Both the position numbers and the translations under genes were made by a program. From Promineifilum sp. (GTDB lineage: Bacteria > Chloroflexota > Anaerolineae > Promineifilales > Promineifilaceae): 64,000 nucleotides of DNA. Below the pieces are notes generated by a model. The model did not search any database. It saw only the letters and a list, made by a program, of their open reading frames with translations, and was not told the DNA's origin. The first letter of the stretch is position 1; each line of letters begins with the position of its first letter. Shown here piece by piece: positions 7,790-16,073 of the stretch. The stretch lies in NCBI GenBank assembly GCA_018058545.1, contig JAGOZU010000006.1, positions 1-64,000 of the forward strand, given 5' to 3'.

Positions 7790-8698
7790 TCAGGTCATCA
7801 CCTGAATGGCCGCGGGCAGGCTGGTGACGGTTACCTGGCGGACGTTATCGCGAGGATAGGCGAACATCTCGCCGTCCAGATGGATGGGCATGGGCATGGA
7901 GGATTTGACGGTGATATGTTTGTTCTGGCGCATGGTGACCAGAGGCGACGTTACGTGGGTGCCCTTCATGGCGCTGCTCAACATCTGCAGCATCCGCAGA
8001 CGGCCGATCGGGTTCACCAGGCAAGTGTCGATCAGGTCGTCGTCCCATTTGGCGTCGGGGGTCAACAAAAAGCCACCGCCACCGCGCGTACCCAGGCCGC
8101 CATAGAGAAAAAGCGACTGCTGGTTGACGTGCTCCCCATCAAAAGTGATCTCCAGGTAGGGGATCTGATAGTAAAACAGGATGGTTTGCAGCACGGCCCC
8201 GAAGTACATGGCAAAGCCGTGGACGCGGGTGATCGTTTCGGTGCGCATGACGACGATGGCGTCGAAGCCGATGCCCCAATTGTTGATGGCGACTTCCGTT
8301 TTGCCGCGCCCGTCAACCACACGGGCCAGATCGAGAGGGCGGGGCGTTCCCTTGAAAAGACGTTCCACGGATTCCTCGGCCTTTTCCTGGAACCCCATCC
8401 CAAAGGCCGTGTCGTTGCCCGAGCCGATGGGGATGATGCCCATGGGCAAGGTCGCTTTGTCGCCGCCGCGCACGAGACCGTTGACGACCTCATGAACGGT
8501 GCCGTCACCGCCGGCCGCGACCACCAGATCGTAGCCCTCATCGGCCGCCGCGGCGGCCAGTTCGGTGGCATGTCGCGGCCGCTGGGTGGGGAAAATATCC
8601 AGCTCGCCGTAACGACGCCCCAGCGTGTTGATGATGTCAGTCTGTTCGCGCCCTCGGCCGCGACCCGAACGTGAATTGATGATGACCTTGACGCGCAT
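7790..8698 (-). CDS. Diacylglycerol/lipid kinase (YegS/DgkB type)
   Basis: A 302-residue lipid kinase of the DAGK catalytic family. The nucleotide-binding loop GGDGTVHEVVNG (from residue 63) and the PIGSGNDTA segment (about 90-98) are both intact; these are hallmarks of YegS, DgkB and BmrU. It would phosphorylate diacylglycerol or a related lipid with ATP at the inner face of the membrane, recycling lipids from envelope synthesis. The start MRVKVIINSRSGRGR is typical. It is the first gene of a two-gene minus-strand unit and is divergent from the surface-protein gene. Exact lipid substrate unknown. Confidence 0.9.
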   Translation of the reverse strand: MRVKVIINSRSGRGRGREQTDIINTLGRRYGELDIFPTQRPRHATELAAAAADEGYDLVVAAGGDGTVHEVVNGLVRGGDKATLPMGIIPIGSGNDTAFGMGFQEKAEESVERLFKGTPRPLDLARVVDGRGKTEVAINNWGIGFDAIVVMRTETITRVHGFAMYFGAVLQTILFYYQIPYLEITFDGEHVNQQSLFLYGGLGTRGGGGFLLTPDAKWDDDLIDTCLVNPIGRLRMLQMLSSAMKGTHVTSPLVTMRQNKHITVKSSMPMPIHLDGEMFAYPRDNVRQVTVTSLPAAIQVMT

Positions 8699-8843
8699 AG
8701 GCTTGCTTTACACCCCTAATCAAACATGTTATACTGACCACGTTCGATATGTTACGTCAAGTTGAATAGTCCGGCAAGATAGATCCGCGGGGCGCATAAG
8801 GTCCGTGGTTACAAATTGAAGCCCGAACGTGAGAGGTAATGGT

Positions 8844-10349
8844 ATGGGTTCGGATGAGTTTATTGTTAACGGCGATGAGAATGGGAACGGCGCCAACGGT
8901 TCCACACCGGTCGTGGATGCCAACAATCGCACCTTTCTCGTTCTGGCCTCCCTGCTGACCGGCACACTCCTGATCTTCTCCCTCGGCACGCTTGGCTTGT
9001 TAGTAACTGGCCGGGCCAACAGCCGCGCCCAGCAAGTAGCGGTCATTGAGACGAAAAACGCCGTCATCATGGCCACCAACGCCGCCGTCACCCAGACTAT
9101 CGAATTTATGGAGATGGAGCAATTAGCCACCGAAGAGGCCAACGGCATCGCCGATGCCTTGACAGCTCCGACGGACGCCACCTCCGAGGTAGGCGGCATC
9201 GTCGGCGGCTCCAAGCTGCTGGGCGGGGTGTCCCCAGTGGACGCCACGGCAACGGCCGGCGCTCTGGCCACCATCGCCGCTGACCCGACCCTGGCGGCAT
9301 CGGCAACTTCGGCCGCGGCCACTCTCGTCGCCGATCCCACGTTCATCGCCGCCGTCACCGCTGCCGCCGGAGGAGCGACGCCCGCGCCGCCTTCCGCCCC
9401 GACAGCAACTGCCGGGGCCGCGACCGCAGAACCTGCGACCGCAGAACCTGCGACCGCAGAACCTGCGGCGACGACCGACGTAGCCACCGCCACGAGCGCC
9501 CCAATCGAAGCGCCCACGGAGGCGCCGACCGTGGCCGCCACCGTGGAACCAACCGATGAGCCGGAAGCGACCGCCGAGGTCGCGACGGCCGAGGTCGCGA
9601 CCGCCGAGGCTACAGCCGCTCCCGTCAACACCGAAGCCCCACCTCCGGCCACCGAGGCCGCCCCCCCATCCACCGGGGGCGAGCCGACGATAACCCCCAT
9701 CCCCGCGGCGACATCGACCCCTGGCGTGACGCCTGAATTGACCGTCGTCATCATCGGCGTCACGATCGAACCGACGGCCGCGGGCAGTTCGGCCACACCG
9801 GTTGCGCCGGGCGAGACGGCTGCGCCGCAAGTAACAGCGACATCGACCGTAGCCGGCGGAACCGAAGCGGAAACGCCCGTGCCGACCAGCCAGATCGAGG
9901 GCTATCCGCCGGCCACGCCGGAAGCCGAACCGCCCGGCTCCGGCTACCCCGGCGCGGCCACGGCCACCCCGTCCGATTCCGGCGGCGGCGGCGTGGGCGA
10001 CCAATCCACACCGGTTGGCGGCGTGACGGAGACGCCCGTCGGCGGCGCGACTCCCAACCCGCCCGGCGAAACCCCGCCACCTACAGTCCCTCCGGCTACC
10101 GAGCAACCCACGACTGCCCCGGGGCAGCCAACGGCCGTAGCCACACCCACCTTGGCGCCGACAGCTACGGCAACCACCACCACGGGTACGACACCGGCGG
10201 CAACCGGCACTGTTGCCCCACCGCCGACCGTCACCCCGACCCCGCCGACCACCCTGCCGCAAACCGGCCTTGAGGATTGGGGATTCGCCCTGGTGGGCCT
10301 TGTCCTCATCCTGATCGTATTTGGCGCGCGACGCTTGCGACACGTTTGA
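8844..10349 (+). CDS. Ala/Thr/Pro-rich surface protein with LPxTG-type anchor
   Basis: A 501-residue protein with one hydrophobic segment near the N-terminus (FLVLASLLTGTLLIFSLGTL) and a long low-complexity region dominated by Ala, Thr, Pro and Glu, including three exact 15-bp repeats. The C-terminus is a classical sorting signal: LPQTG, a hydrophobic stretch (WGFALVGLVLILIVFG) and a basic tail RRLRH. This predicts covalent anchoring by a sortase, or at least a membrane-tethered stalk projecting from the cell. The ATG was chosen over a GTG five codons upstream because GAGAGG lies 7 bases before it. No catalytic domain is visible. Confidence 0.8.
   Translation: MGSDEFIVNGDENGNGANGSTPVVDANNRTFLVLASLLTGTLLIFSLGTLGLLVTGRANSRAQQVAVIETKNAVIMATNAAVTQTIEFMEMEQLATEEANGIADALTAPTDATSEVGGIVGGSKLLGGVSPVDATATAGALATIAADPTLAASATSAAATLVADPTFIAAVTAAAGGATPAPPSAPTATAGAATAEPATAEPATAEPAATTDVATATSAPIEAPTEAPTVAATVEPTDEPEATAEVATAEVATAEATAAPVNTEAPPPATEAAPPSTGGEPTITPIPAATSTPGVTPELTVVIIGVTIEPTAAGSSATPVAPGETAAPQVTATSTVAGGTEAETPVPTSQIEGYPPATPEAEPPGSGYPGAATATPSDSGGGGVGDQSTPVGGVTETPVGGATPNPPGETPPPTVPPATEQPTTAPGQPTAVATPTLAPTATATTTTGTTPAATGTVAPPPTVTPTPPTTLPQTGLEDWGFALVGLVLILIVFGARRLRHV
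9420..9464 (+). repeat. Three tandem 15-bp repeats in the surface-protein gene
   Basis: GCGACCGCAGAACCT occurs three times without change, encoding the peptide repeat ATAEP. The exact identity at all codon positions indicates recent slippage expansion in the stalk region. Confidence 0.9.
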
Positions 10350-10443
10350 GCGGGGCGCTTGGCCGATTGAAAACCCATAGCTCTCCCAGGACGGCTTCGT
10401 CATTCGCCGCCCCGGCTTCTCCGTGAAGGCCGCCAATTTCGCC

Positions 10444-10473
10444 TTGACGCGAACGCCTCTTTCCGTCTATAAT
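10444..10473 (+). promoter_or_regulatory. Promoter of the rpmF-fab operon
   Basis: TTGACG (10444-10449) and a perfect TATAAT (10468-10473) with an 18-base spacer. A leader of roughly 85 bases would precede rpmF. The rest of the gap after the surface-protein gene shows nothing else recognisable. Confidence 0.7.
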
Positions 10474-10566
10474 CATGCTTCGCGGCCGTGTTGCCGCTGA
10501 TTTTTTGTTGTCTGTCGTCGGGCCACGGTGTCCGGCGTGAATATCATGGATTAAGGAAGAAATATC

Positions 10567-10755
10567 ATGGGTGCAGTTCCCAAGCGAAAAGTTTCCAAAG
10601 CGCGCCGCGACAAGCGACGCACGCATGACGCCCTCAGCCTGTTTCATCTCGTGCCCTGCTCCGACTGCGGCGAGATGAAGCGGTCGCATCATGTCTGCCC
10701 GAGCTGCGGCAAGTACAACGGCCGCCAGATCATGCCCGAGAACACCGAAGACTAA
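10567..10755 (+). CDS. rpmF: Ribosomal protein L32 (bL32), zinc-binding form
   Basis: A 62-residue ribosomal protein beginning MGAVPKRKVSKARRDKRRTH, the standard L32 start. The C-terminal zinc ribbon has all four cysteines: C31, C34 (CSDC) and C44, C47 (CPSC). AAGGAAG precedes the ATG. As in many bacteria rpmF leads a fatty-acid synthesis cluster; here plsX, fabH and acpP, common partners, are absent between rpmF and fabD/fabG. The coupling links ribosome and membrane synthesis. Confidence 0.95.
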   Translation: MGAVPKRKVSKARRDKRRTHDALSLFHLVPCSDCGEMKRSHHVCPSCGKYNGRQIMPENTED

Positions 10756-10886
10756 TCCGGACCGGATCACACGGGAACTGAGCCGGGTCGCTCGGGGCGG
10801 GACATCGCGTTCCCCATCGACCGAACGATCCGGGTTCTGTTCCTCTCACTCCCCCTCGATCTTTCAACAACCCCACGGCGATCACG

Positions 10887-11789
10887 ATGTCGACGGCGAT
10901 CCTCTTTCCGGGCCAGGGCTCCCAGTCCGTCGGGATGGGGCGCGACCTGGTCGACCGCGAGCCGGCGGCCCGCGCCCTGTTTGACGAGGCCGACGAGCGG
11001 CTGGGCTTTGCCCTGTCGCGGCTGTGCTTCGAGGGGCCGGAAGAGGCGCTGACCGACACCGCCGTCCAGCAACCGGCGCTGTTCACCACCAGTCTGGCCG
11101 CCTGGGCCGTGCTGCAGCAGCGAGGCCAGGCCGACGCCGCCTATGTCGCCGGGCACTCCCTCGGTGAATTTTCTGCCCTGGCCGCCGCCGGGGCGTTTTC
11201 GTTTGCCGACGGGCTGGCCCTGGTGCGGCGCCGCGGCGAGCTGATGAAGCTGGCCGGAGAGCGACAGCCGGGCGGGATGGCCGCCGTGCTGGGCCTCGAT
11301 GCCGACGTCGTCGCCGAATTGTGCGCCCGCGTCGCGGCCGAGACAGGGCGTTATGTGGCCATCGCCAACGACAACTGCCCCGGCCAGATCGTCATCTCCG
11401 GCCATGAGACCGCGCTGCTCCCGGCGATTGAGGCGCTGTCTGCCGCCGGGGTGCGCAAGGTCGTGCGGCTGCCCATATCCATCGCCGCCCACACGCCGCT
11501 GATGGGCGCCGTGGCCGAGGAGTTCGCCGCGGCCGTCGACGCCACCCCGATCAGCGCCGCGCGCACCCCCGCCGTGGCCAACGTCACCGCCCGTCCCATC
11601 CAAACGCCGGAGGAGATCCGCCTCGAACTGAAGGCCCAATTGACCTCGCCCGTGGCCTGGACGGAGTCGATCCGCTATCTGAGCGCCCACGGCGTCGATA
11701 CCTGTCTGGAAGTCGGCCCCGGCGATGTGTTGCTGGGGCTGGTGAAGCGCATCGACAGAGAGGCGCGCCGCGTCAAATTCGAGTTATAA
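10887..11789 (+). CDS. fabD: Malonyl-CoA:ACP transacylase
   Basis: A 300-residue acyltransferase that loads malonyl groups from CoA onto acyl carrier protein for fatty-acid elongation. The start MSTAILFPGQGSQSVGMGRD contains the conserved GQGSQ loop. The nucleophile elbow is GHSLGEFSAL (S91), and H-containing AHTPLM and the ending QLTSPVAWTESI are also conserved. It follows rpmF and precedes fabG with 84 bases between them. Length is normal for the family. Confidence 0.95.
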   Translation: MSTAILFPGQGSQSVGMGRDLVDREPAARALFDEADERLGFALSRLCFEGPEEALTDTAVQQPALFTTSLAAWAVLQQRGQADAAYVAGHSLGEFSALAAAGAFSFADGLALVRRRGELMKLAGERQPGGMAAVLGLDADVVAELCARVAAETGRYVAIANDNCPGQIVISGHETALLPAIEALSAAGVRKVVRLPISIAAHTPLMGAVAEEFAAAVDATPISAARTPAVANVTARPIQTPEEIRLELKAQLTSPVAWTESIRYLSAHGVDTCLEVGPGDVLLGLVKRIDREARRVKFEL

Positions 11790-11873
11790 TAGAGCCACCA
11801 TATGAATGGTGCCACCGGCCCGCCATCGCCCTTTTGCGGCGCCGGGTCGAACCGTCCTCAGGAGCGAGCTTGA

Positions 11874-12620
11874 ATGTTACTAACCGATAAAGTTGCGGTC
11901 GTCACGGGAGCCTCGCGCGGCATTGGCCGGGCCATCGCCGAGGAGCTGGCGGCCGAGGGGGCCAAGGTCGTCGTCAATTATCTGAGTAACGCCGCCGCGG
12001 CCGAGGAAGTGGTCGGTGGCATCACGGAGAGAGGCGGCACGGCCATCGCCGTCCAGGCCGACGCGGCCGATGCGGCCCAGGCCGACGCCCTCATCAAGGC
12101 CGCCATCGAAGCCTACGGCGCGGTCGACATTCTGGTCAACAACGCCGGCACCACGCGCGACACCCTGCTCCTGTCGATGAAGGAAGAGGAGTGGGACACG
12201 GTCATCACCACCAATCTGAAGAGCGTCTTCAACACCTGCAAGGCCGTGACCCGGCCGATGGTGCGGCGCAAACAGGGCGGCCGCATCATCAACATCTCGT
12301 CGGTGTCCGGCATCGTCGGGCAGGCCGGCCAGACCAACTATGCCGCGTCGAAGGCGGGCATCATCGGCTTCTCCAAGTCGCTGGCCAAGGAGCTTGGCTC
12401 GCGCAACATCACCGTCAACGTCGTGGCCCCCGGCTTCGTGCCCACCGACCTGACGGCGAGCCTGCCGGAGGAGCTGGTCAATCAGACCCTGGCGTTCATT
12501 CCCCTCGGCCGTTGGGGTCGGGCGGACGAGATCGCCCACGCCGTGGCCTTTCTGGCGTCGGACAAGGCCGGCTATATCACCGGCGCAGTGATTCAAGTGG
12601 ATGGAGGTATCGGCACATGA
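11874..12620 (+). CDS. fabG: 3-oxoacyl-ACP reductase
   Basis: A 248-residue short-chain dehydrogenase. The cofactor motif TGASRGIG (residues 11-18) and NNAG (89-92) are present, with catalytic S143, Y156 and K160 (YAASK). The sequence closely follows FabG along its whole length, including the ending GAVIQVDGG. It reduces 3-oxoacyl-ACP with NADPH. An AGGAGCGAG ribosome site precedes the ATG. Its TGA overlaps the ATG of the following asp23 gene (ATGA), so the two are translationally coupled. Confidence 0.95.
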   Translation: MLLTDKVAVVTGASRGIGRAIAEELAAEGAKVVVNYLSNAAAAEEVVGGITERGGTAIAVQADAADAAQADALIKAAIEAYGAVDILVNNAGTTRDTLLLSMKEEEWDTVITTNLKSVFNTCKAVTRPMVRRKQGGRIINISSVSGIVGQAGQTNYAASKAGIIGFSKSLAKELGSRNITVNVVAPGFVPTDLTASLPEELVNQTLAFIPLGRWGRADEIAHAVAFLASDKAGYITGAVIQVDGGIGT

Positions 12621-12976
12621 GCGAAAAAACGGAAAGCATCGGCCGCATCGAGGTCGCGCCCGAAGTCCTGGTCACCATCGCCCGCTATACGGTGCTGGCT
12701 GTCGAGGGCGTGCAGCAAATGAGCCAGGTCCCGGCCGACATCGCCCGCCTTTTCCAGCGCGGGTTGCGCCAGGACGGCATTTTGCTGGATTTGTCGGAAA
12801 ACAAGGTGTGTTTCAATATCTATGTTATAATGGATCCGCATGTCAATCTGCTCGAGGCCAGCCGCACGATTCAGGCGGCCGTGACCGAGGCAATTGACAC
12901 GATGGTCGGGATCACCGTGACGGCCGTTAACGTATTCGTGGAAGACGTCCGTTACACCAAGGGCGAAGTCGTCTAG
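12617..12976 (+). CDS. Asp23/Gls24 family envelope stress protein
   Basis: A 119-residue protein of the Asp23 (DUF322) family: IGRIEVAPEVLVTIARYTVL and VEGVQQMS at the start and the later VNVFVEDVRY are typical. Asp23-like proteins in Gram-positive bacteria sit at the membrane and are linked with alkaline or envelope stress. Placement directly before nusB is common across Firmicutes and Chloroflexota. The start overlaps the fabG stop by four bases, and the gene ends 57 bases before nusB. Confidence 0.88.
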   Translation: MSEKTESIGRIEVAPEVLVTIARYTVLAVEGVQQMSQVPADIARLFQRGLRQDGILLDLSENKVCFNIYVIMDPHVNLLEASRTIQAAVTEAIDTMVGITVTAVNVFVEDVRYTKGEVV

Positions 12977-13033
12977 CATTCGCCGCGTCGCAAGTCGGGT
13001 TTGGCGGGTTATTGCCCGCCTTAGAGTTGAACT

Positions 13034-13483
13034 ATGAAAACCAGGCGTCGCGCCCGCCGCGTAACCTTAGAAACTCTATACGAATACGATATCGTCGGCC
13101 ACGATCCGGACGAGGTTCTGGAGCAGCGGCTGGAGGATAGCCCGATGGAGACCGCCGGGGTGGAGTTTGCCCAACGACTCATCCACGGCGTCGTCGATTA
13201 TCAGGAGCAGATGGACACCCTTATCGCCCGCTTCGCCCCCGAATGGCCGCTGGACCAGATGGCCGTCATCGACCGCAACATCCTGCGCATCGCCATCTAT
13301 GAGTTTCTGGTGACGGACGAGACGCCGGTCAAGGTGGCGATCAACGAGGCGGTGGAACTGGCCAAGGTCTATGGCAGCGACAGCGCCCCCCGCTTCATCA
13401 ACGGCGTGCTGGGGACGCTGGCCGACCATCAGGAAGATCTGCGACGCGAGATCATGAAGGGCGCGGCAGCCGTGGCGGCTTAG
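13034..13483 (+). CDS. nusB: Transcription antitermination protein NusB
   Basis: A 149-residue all-helical protein beginning MKTRRRARRVTLETLYEYDI. The regions FAQRLIHGVVDYQEQMDTLI, PLDQMAVIDRNILRIAIYEF and AINEAVELAKVYGSDSAPRF are the usual NusB signature; the last includes the SAPRFINGVLG motif. NusB binds boxA RNA with S10 (NusE) in rRNA antitermination complexes. The last six codons and stop lie in the first unit of an 18-bp minisatellite, which gives the unusual ending AAAVAA. Confidence 0.93.
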   Translation: MKTRRRARRVTLETLYEYDIVGHDPDEVLEQRLEDSPMETAGVEFAQRLIHGVVDYQEQMDTLIARFAPEWPLDQMAVIDRNILRIAIYEFLVTDETPVKVAINEAVELAKVYGSDSAPRFINGVLGTLADHQEDLRREIMKGAAAVAA

Positions 13484-13590
13484 GCAGCCGTGGCGGCTTA
13501 GGCAGCCGTGGCGGCATAGAATGACGTGGCGGCATAGAATGACGTGGCGGCATAGAATGCCGTGGCGGCATAGAATGCCGTGGCGGCCTA
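13465..13590 (+). repeat. 18-bp minisatellite, seven units, spanning the nusB stop codon
   Basis: Seven contiguous units of exactly 18 bp. The first two are GGCAGCCGTGGCGGCTTA, the third changes the end to GGCATA, and the later four change the start to GAATGACGTGG or GAATGCCGTGG. The first unit encodes the nusB C-terminus and its TAG. The sequence core GCAGCCGTG..GGCCTA recurs once after the sigma-factor gene (45536-45555). Confidence 0.95.
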
Positions 13591-13614
13591 AACCGCGAAT
13601 AATTCAAAAGAAAT

Positions 13615-13642
13615 AAAGCAGGCCTGACGGGCCTGCTTTTTT
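13615..13642. terminator. Bidirectional Rho-independent terminator after nusB and tnaA
   Basis: AAAGCAGGCC (13615-13624) pairs with GGCCTGCTTT (13630-13639) around TGACG, followed by a T run on the plus strand. The other side is A-rich (AAAAGAAATAAAG), giving a U-rich tail for the minus strand too. It terminates both the rpmF-nusB operon and the convergent tryptophanase gene. Confidence 0.85.
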
Positions 13643-13669
13643 GTTGCCTCGCGCGCGAACCCTGTCCGG

Positions 13670-15046
13670 CTAGGCGCCGAGCGGGGCCATCCGCGCCGAG
13701 AAATGCCGCAGCACCTCCGGCGCTTCCACGATCTTCACGCCGCGGATGCTGTCCTTGATGCTGTTGACGTAGAGGATTACCTCGGCCAGATAATCGACGT
13801 GGCTTTGGGTATAGACGCGGCGCGGGAAGGCCATGCGCACCAGCTCCATCGCCGCCGGTTGCTCGCTGCCGTCGGGGTGGTGGCCGAACATCACCGAGCC
13901 GATCTCCACCGAGCGAACGCCGCCCTCCAGATAGAGCGCCAGCGACAGCGCCCAGGCCGGGTACTCGCTCTGCGGGATGTGGGGCAACATGCTCAGGGCG
14001 TCGATGTAGATGGCATGGCCGCCGGTCGGCCGCACGATGGGCACGCCGTTGGCGGTCAGGATGTCGCCCAGATAGGCCACCGAGCGCGTGCGGTATTGCA
14101 GGTAATCCTCGTGCAGCACTTCCTCCAGCCCCACGGCGATGGCTTCCAGGTCGTAGCCGGCCAGCCCGCCGTAGGTCGGGAACCCCTCGGTCAGGATGAG
14201 CAGGGTCTTGCATTTCTCGGCCAAGGCGTCGTCATTGAGAGCCAGGAAGCCACCGATATTGGCCATGCCGTCCTTCTTGGCGCTCATGGTGCAGCCGTCG
14301 GTGTAGCTGAACATCTCCTGGGCGATGGCCAGCGGCGTTACGTCGGCGTAGCCCTCCTCGCGGGTCTTGATGAACCAGGCGTTCTCGGCGAAGCGGCAGG
14401 CGTCGAGGAAGAACATCACCCCGTGGCGGCGGCAGATCTCGCTCGCGGCGCGGATGTTGGCCATGCTGACCGGCTGGCCGCCGCCGGAGTTGTTGGTGAC
14501 GGTGATCATGGCCAGCGGTACCTGTCCGGCGTGCTCGGTCAGCGTCGCCTCCAGCGCCTCGAGGTCGATGTTGCCCTTGAAGGGCAGCAGGCGGGCCGGG
14601 TCGTGGGCGGCGGCGTTGGGGATGTCGAGGGGGATGGCCTGGCGGTACTCCACGTTGGCGCGGGTGGTGTCGAAGTGGGTGTTGTTGGGCACGATGTCGC
14701 CCGGCTGGAGCGCCGAACCGAACAGGATGCGCTCGGCGGCGCGCCCCTGGTGGGTGGGGATGATATGTTTGAAGCCGGTGATGCGCCGCACGGCCGCCTC
14801 GAACTTGTAGAACGACTTGGCCCCGGCATAGCTCTCGTCGCCCAGCATCATGCCCGCCCATTGGGCCGACGACATCGCCCCCGTGCCGGAGTCGGTCAGC
14901 AGGTCGATGATCACGTCCTCGGCCCGCAGGAGGAACGGGTTGTAGCCCGCCTCCTGCAGCAGTCGCTCGCGCTCCTCGCGCGTGGTCTGGCGAATGGGTT
15001 CGACGGTTTTGATGCGAAAGGGTTCGATTATTGTTTTGAATTGCAT
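13670..15046 (-). CDS. tnaA: Tryptophanase (tryptophan indole-lyase)
   Basis: A 458-residue PLP enzyme of the beta-eliminating lyase family, beginning MQFKTIIEPFRIKTVEPIRQ. The PLP lysine is K258 in MSAKKD; TDSGTGAMS and IPTHQGR bind the cofactor. Tryptophanase and tyrosine phenol-lyase are close relatives. Here I382 in VEIGS sits where tyrosine phenol-lyase has its substrate arginine, and H448 in VLRHF matches His463 of E. coli TnaA rather than Phe. Both point to tryptophan as substrate, giving indole, pyruvate and ammonia. The ATG follows GGAG; a longer upstream reading starts with an unlikely extension. No tnaC-type leader peptide was seen. Confidence 0.88.
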   Translation of the reverse strand: MQFKTIIEPFRIKTVEPIRQTTREERERLLQEAGYNPFLLRAEDVIIDLLTDSGTGAMSSAQWAGMMLGDESYAGAKSFYKFEAAVRRITGFKHIIPTHQGRAAERILFGSALQPGDIVPNNTHFDTTRANVEYRQAIPLDIPNAAAHDPARLLPFKGNIDLEALEATLTEHAGQVPLAMITVTNNSGGGQPVSMANIRAASEICRRHGVMFFLDACRFAENAWFIKTREEGYADVTPLAIAQEMFSYTDGCTMSAKKDGMANIGGFLALNDDALAEKCKTLLILTEGFPTYGGLAGYDLEAIAVGLEEVLHEDYLQYRTRSVAYLGDILTANGVPIVRPTGGHAIYIDALSMLPHIPQSEYPAWALSLALYLEGGVRSVEIGSVMFGHHPDGSEQPAAMELVRMAFPRRVYTQSHVDYLAEVILYVNSIKDSIRGVKIVEAPEVLRHFSARMAPLGA

Positions 15047-15101
15047 GGGTGGCTCCAATAAGTCTGATTGTTGGCGGATCATCCGGCCTTCGCCGGGATC
15101 A

Positions 15102-15842
15102 CTATAGCATTGAGGCCGGCTTCTGAGCGACCAGCGTATAACCCAGGGGAAAATCGCGGGCTGTTCCGGCCGAAAGATTGCGCCCCCAACGGGTACGGAT
15201 GAGCGCCTGGCTCAGCGAGAGGTGAATGGCCGAAACGCTGCGGATCCCCGCCAGACGCTTGCCCACCAGATCCGCAAAAACCTCAGGCCACCCCCCATAG
15301 GGTTCGAGTGATAAAAGGGTCAATCCCGCGCCGGCCACAAATCGTTTGAGCGCGAACTCAGTATAACGAAAATAGTCGTGGGGGGCTTCATGAACTCGAT
15401 AAAAGAACGGCACAGCGAGCAAAATCTTGCCCCCCGGCCTCAGCACTCGCGCCATATCGCGCCACAACCGCTCGGGTTCAGCGATATGCTCCAGCACGTC
15501 CGTGCACAGGATCGTATCGACCGAGTCATTCGCCAGCTCGATCCCCTCGTTTAAATCACATTCGACGTCTAGAAATTGGTTTGGGTGTAATGTGTTGGCC
15601 CAGTCGATACAGATGACGTCGGTTGTGAGCGGCTGGTAGACCTCATACAGGGGGACTTTGCCGCAGCCCAGGTCGAGCAACACGCCGCGAGCATGGTTCC
15701 GGAGCATTTGCTCGTAGGCCTGGGCGAGAATGTCCGCCACCAGGCGCGATCCGATGCCGACCATCTTCCGATCGCGCGACGCGCGATAGCCGTTCGGGTA
15801 GCGGACGAATTTGGAGGGCTGCCATTGTTCCTTGTTTCTCAT
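15102..15842 (-). CDS. Class I SAM-dependent methyltransferase
   Basis: A 246-residue methyltransferase of the Methyltransf_11 type. Motif I is VLLDLGCGKVPLYEVY, with the SAM-binding acidic residue in VICIDWANTL, then DTILCTDVLEHIAEPERLWR and VLRPGGKILLAVPFFYRVHE. The HEAPHDYFRYTEFALKRFVA segment is typical of methyltransferases found near sugar or glycosylation genes, but no such genes are nearby. It is probably a monocistron, separated by 55 bases from tnaA on the same strand. Substrate unknown. Confidence 0.85.
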   Translation of the reverse strand: MRNKEQWQPSKFVRYPNGYRASRDRKMVGIGSRLVADILAQAYEQMLRNHARGVLLDLGCGKVPLYEVYQPLTTDVICIDWANTLHPNQFLDVECDLNEGIELANDSVDTILCTDVLEHIAEPERLWRDMARVLRPGGKILLAVPFFYRVHEAPHDYFRYTEFALKRFVAGAGLTLLSLEPYGGWPEVFADLVGKRLAGIRSVSAIHLSLSQALIRTRWGRNLSAGTARDFPLGYTLVAQKPASML

Positions 15843-16073
15843 AACGGCTGGTGTTCACGTCGGATTCGGGACTAAACGTTCTTATATTATCATACCAGGA
15901 TAAGTTCAAAAATGATACCCGCCCGGGACGGGTTGCTCATCTGCGCGATGTGGCCGGCGTCCCGCCCCGACCCTGGCCTTGCCTGACGTTGGTTCCTGCT
16001 CGTCATTTGTGATACCATGCCTGATGATCGATGGGTGACGGATGCAATTTCCTACCCGTCGCAGGAGCCGCCC

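Noticed and set aside
13452-14213. Minus-strand frame with PPRHSM repeats
   Set aside because: It is the antisense translation of the 18-bp minisatellite joined to an alternative frame of tnaA.
15047-15101. TnaC-type leader peptide for tryptophanase
   Set aside because: The 55-base gap before tnaA is too short, and no small open frame with a key Trp was found upstream.
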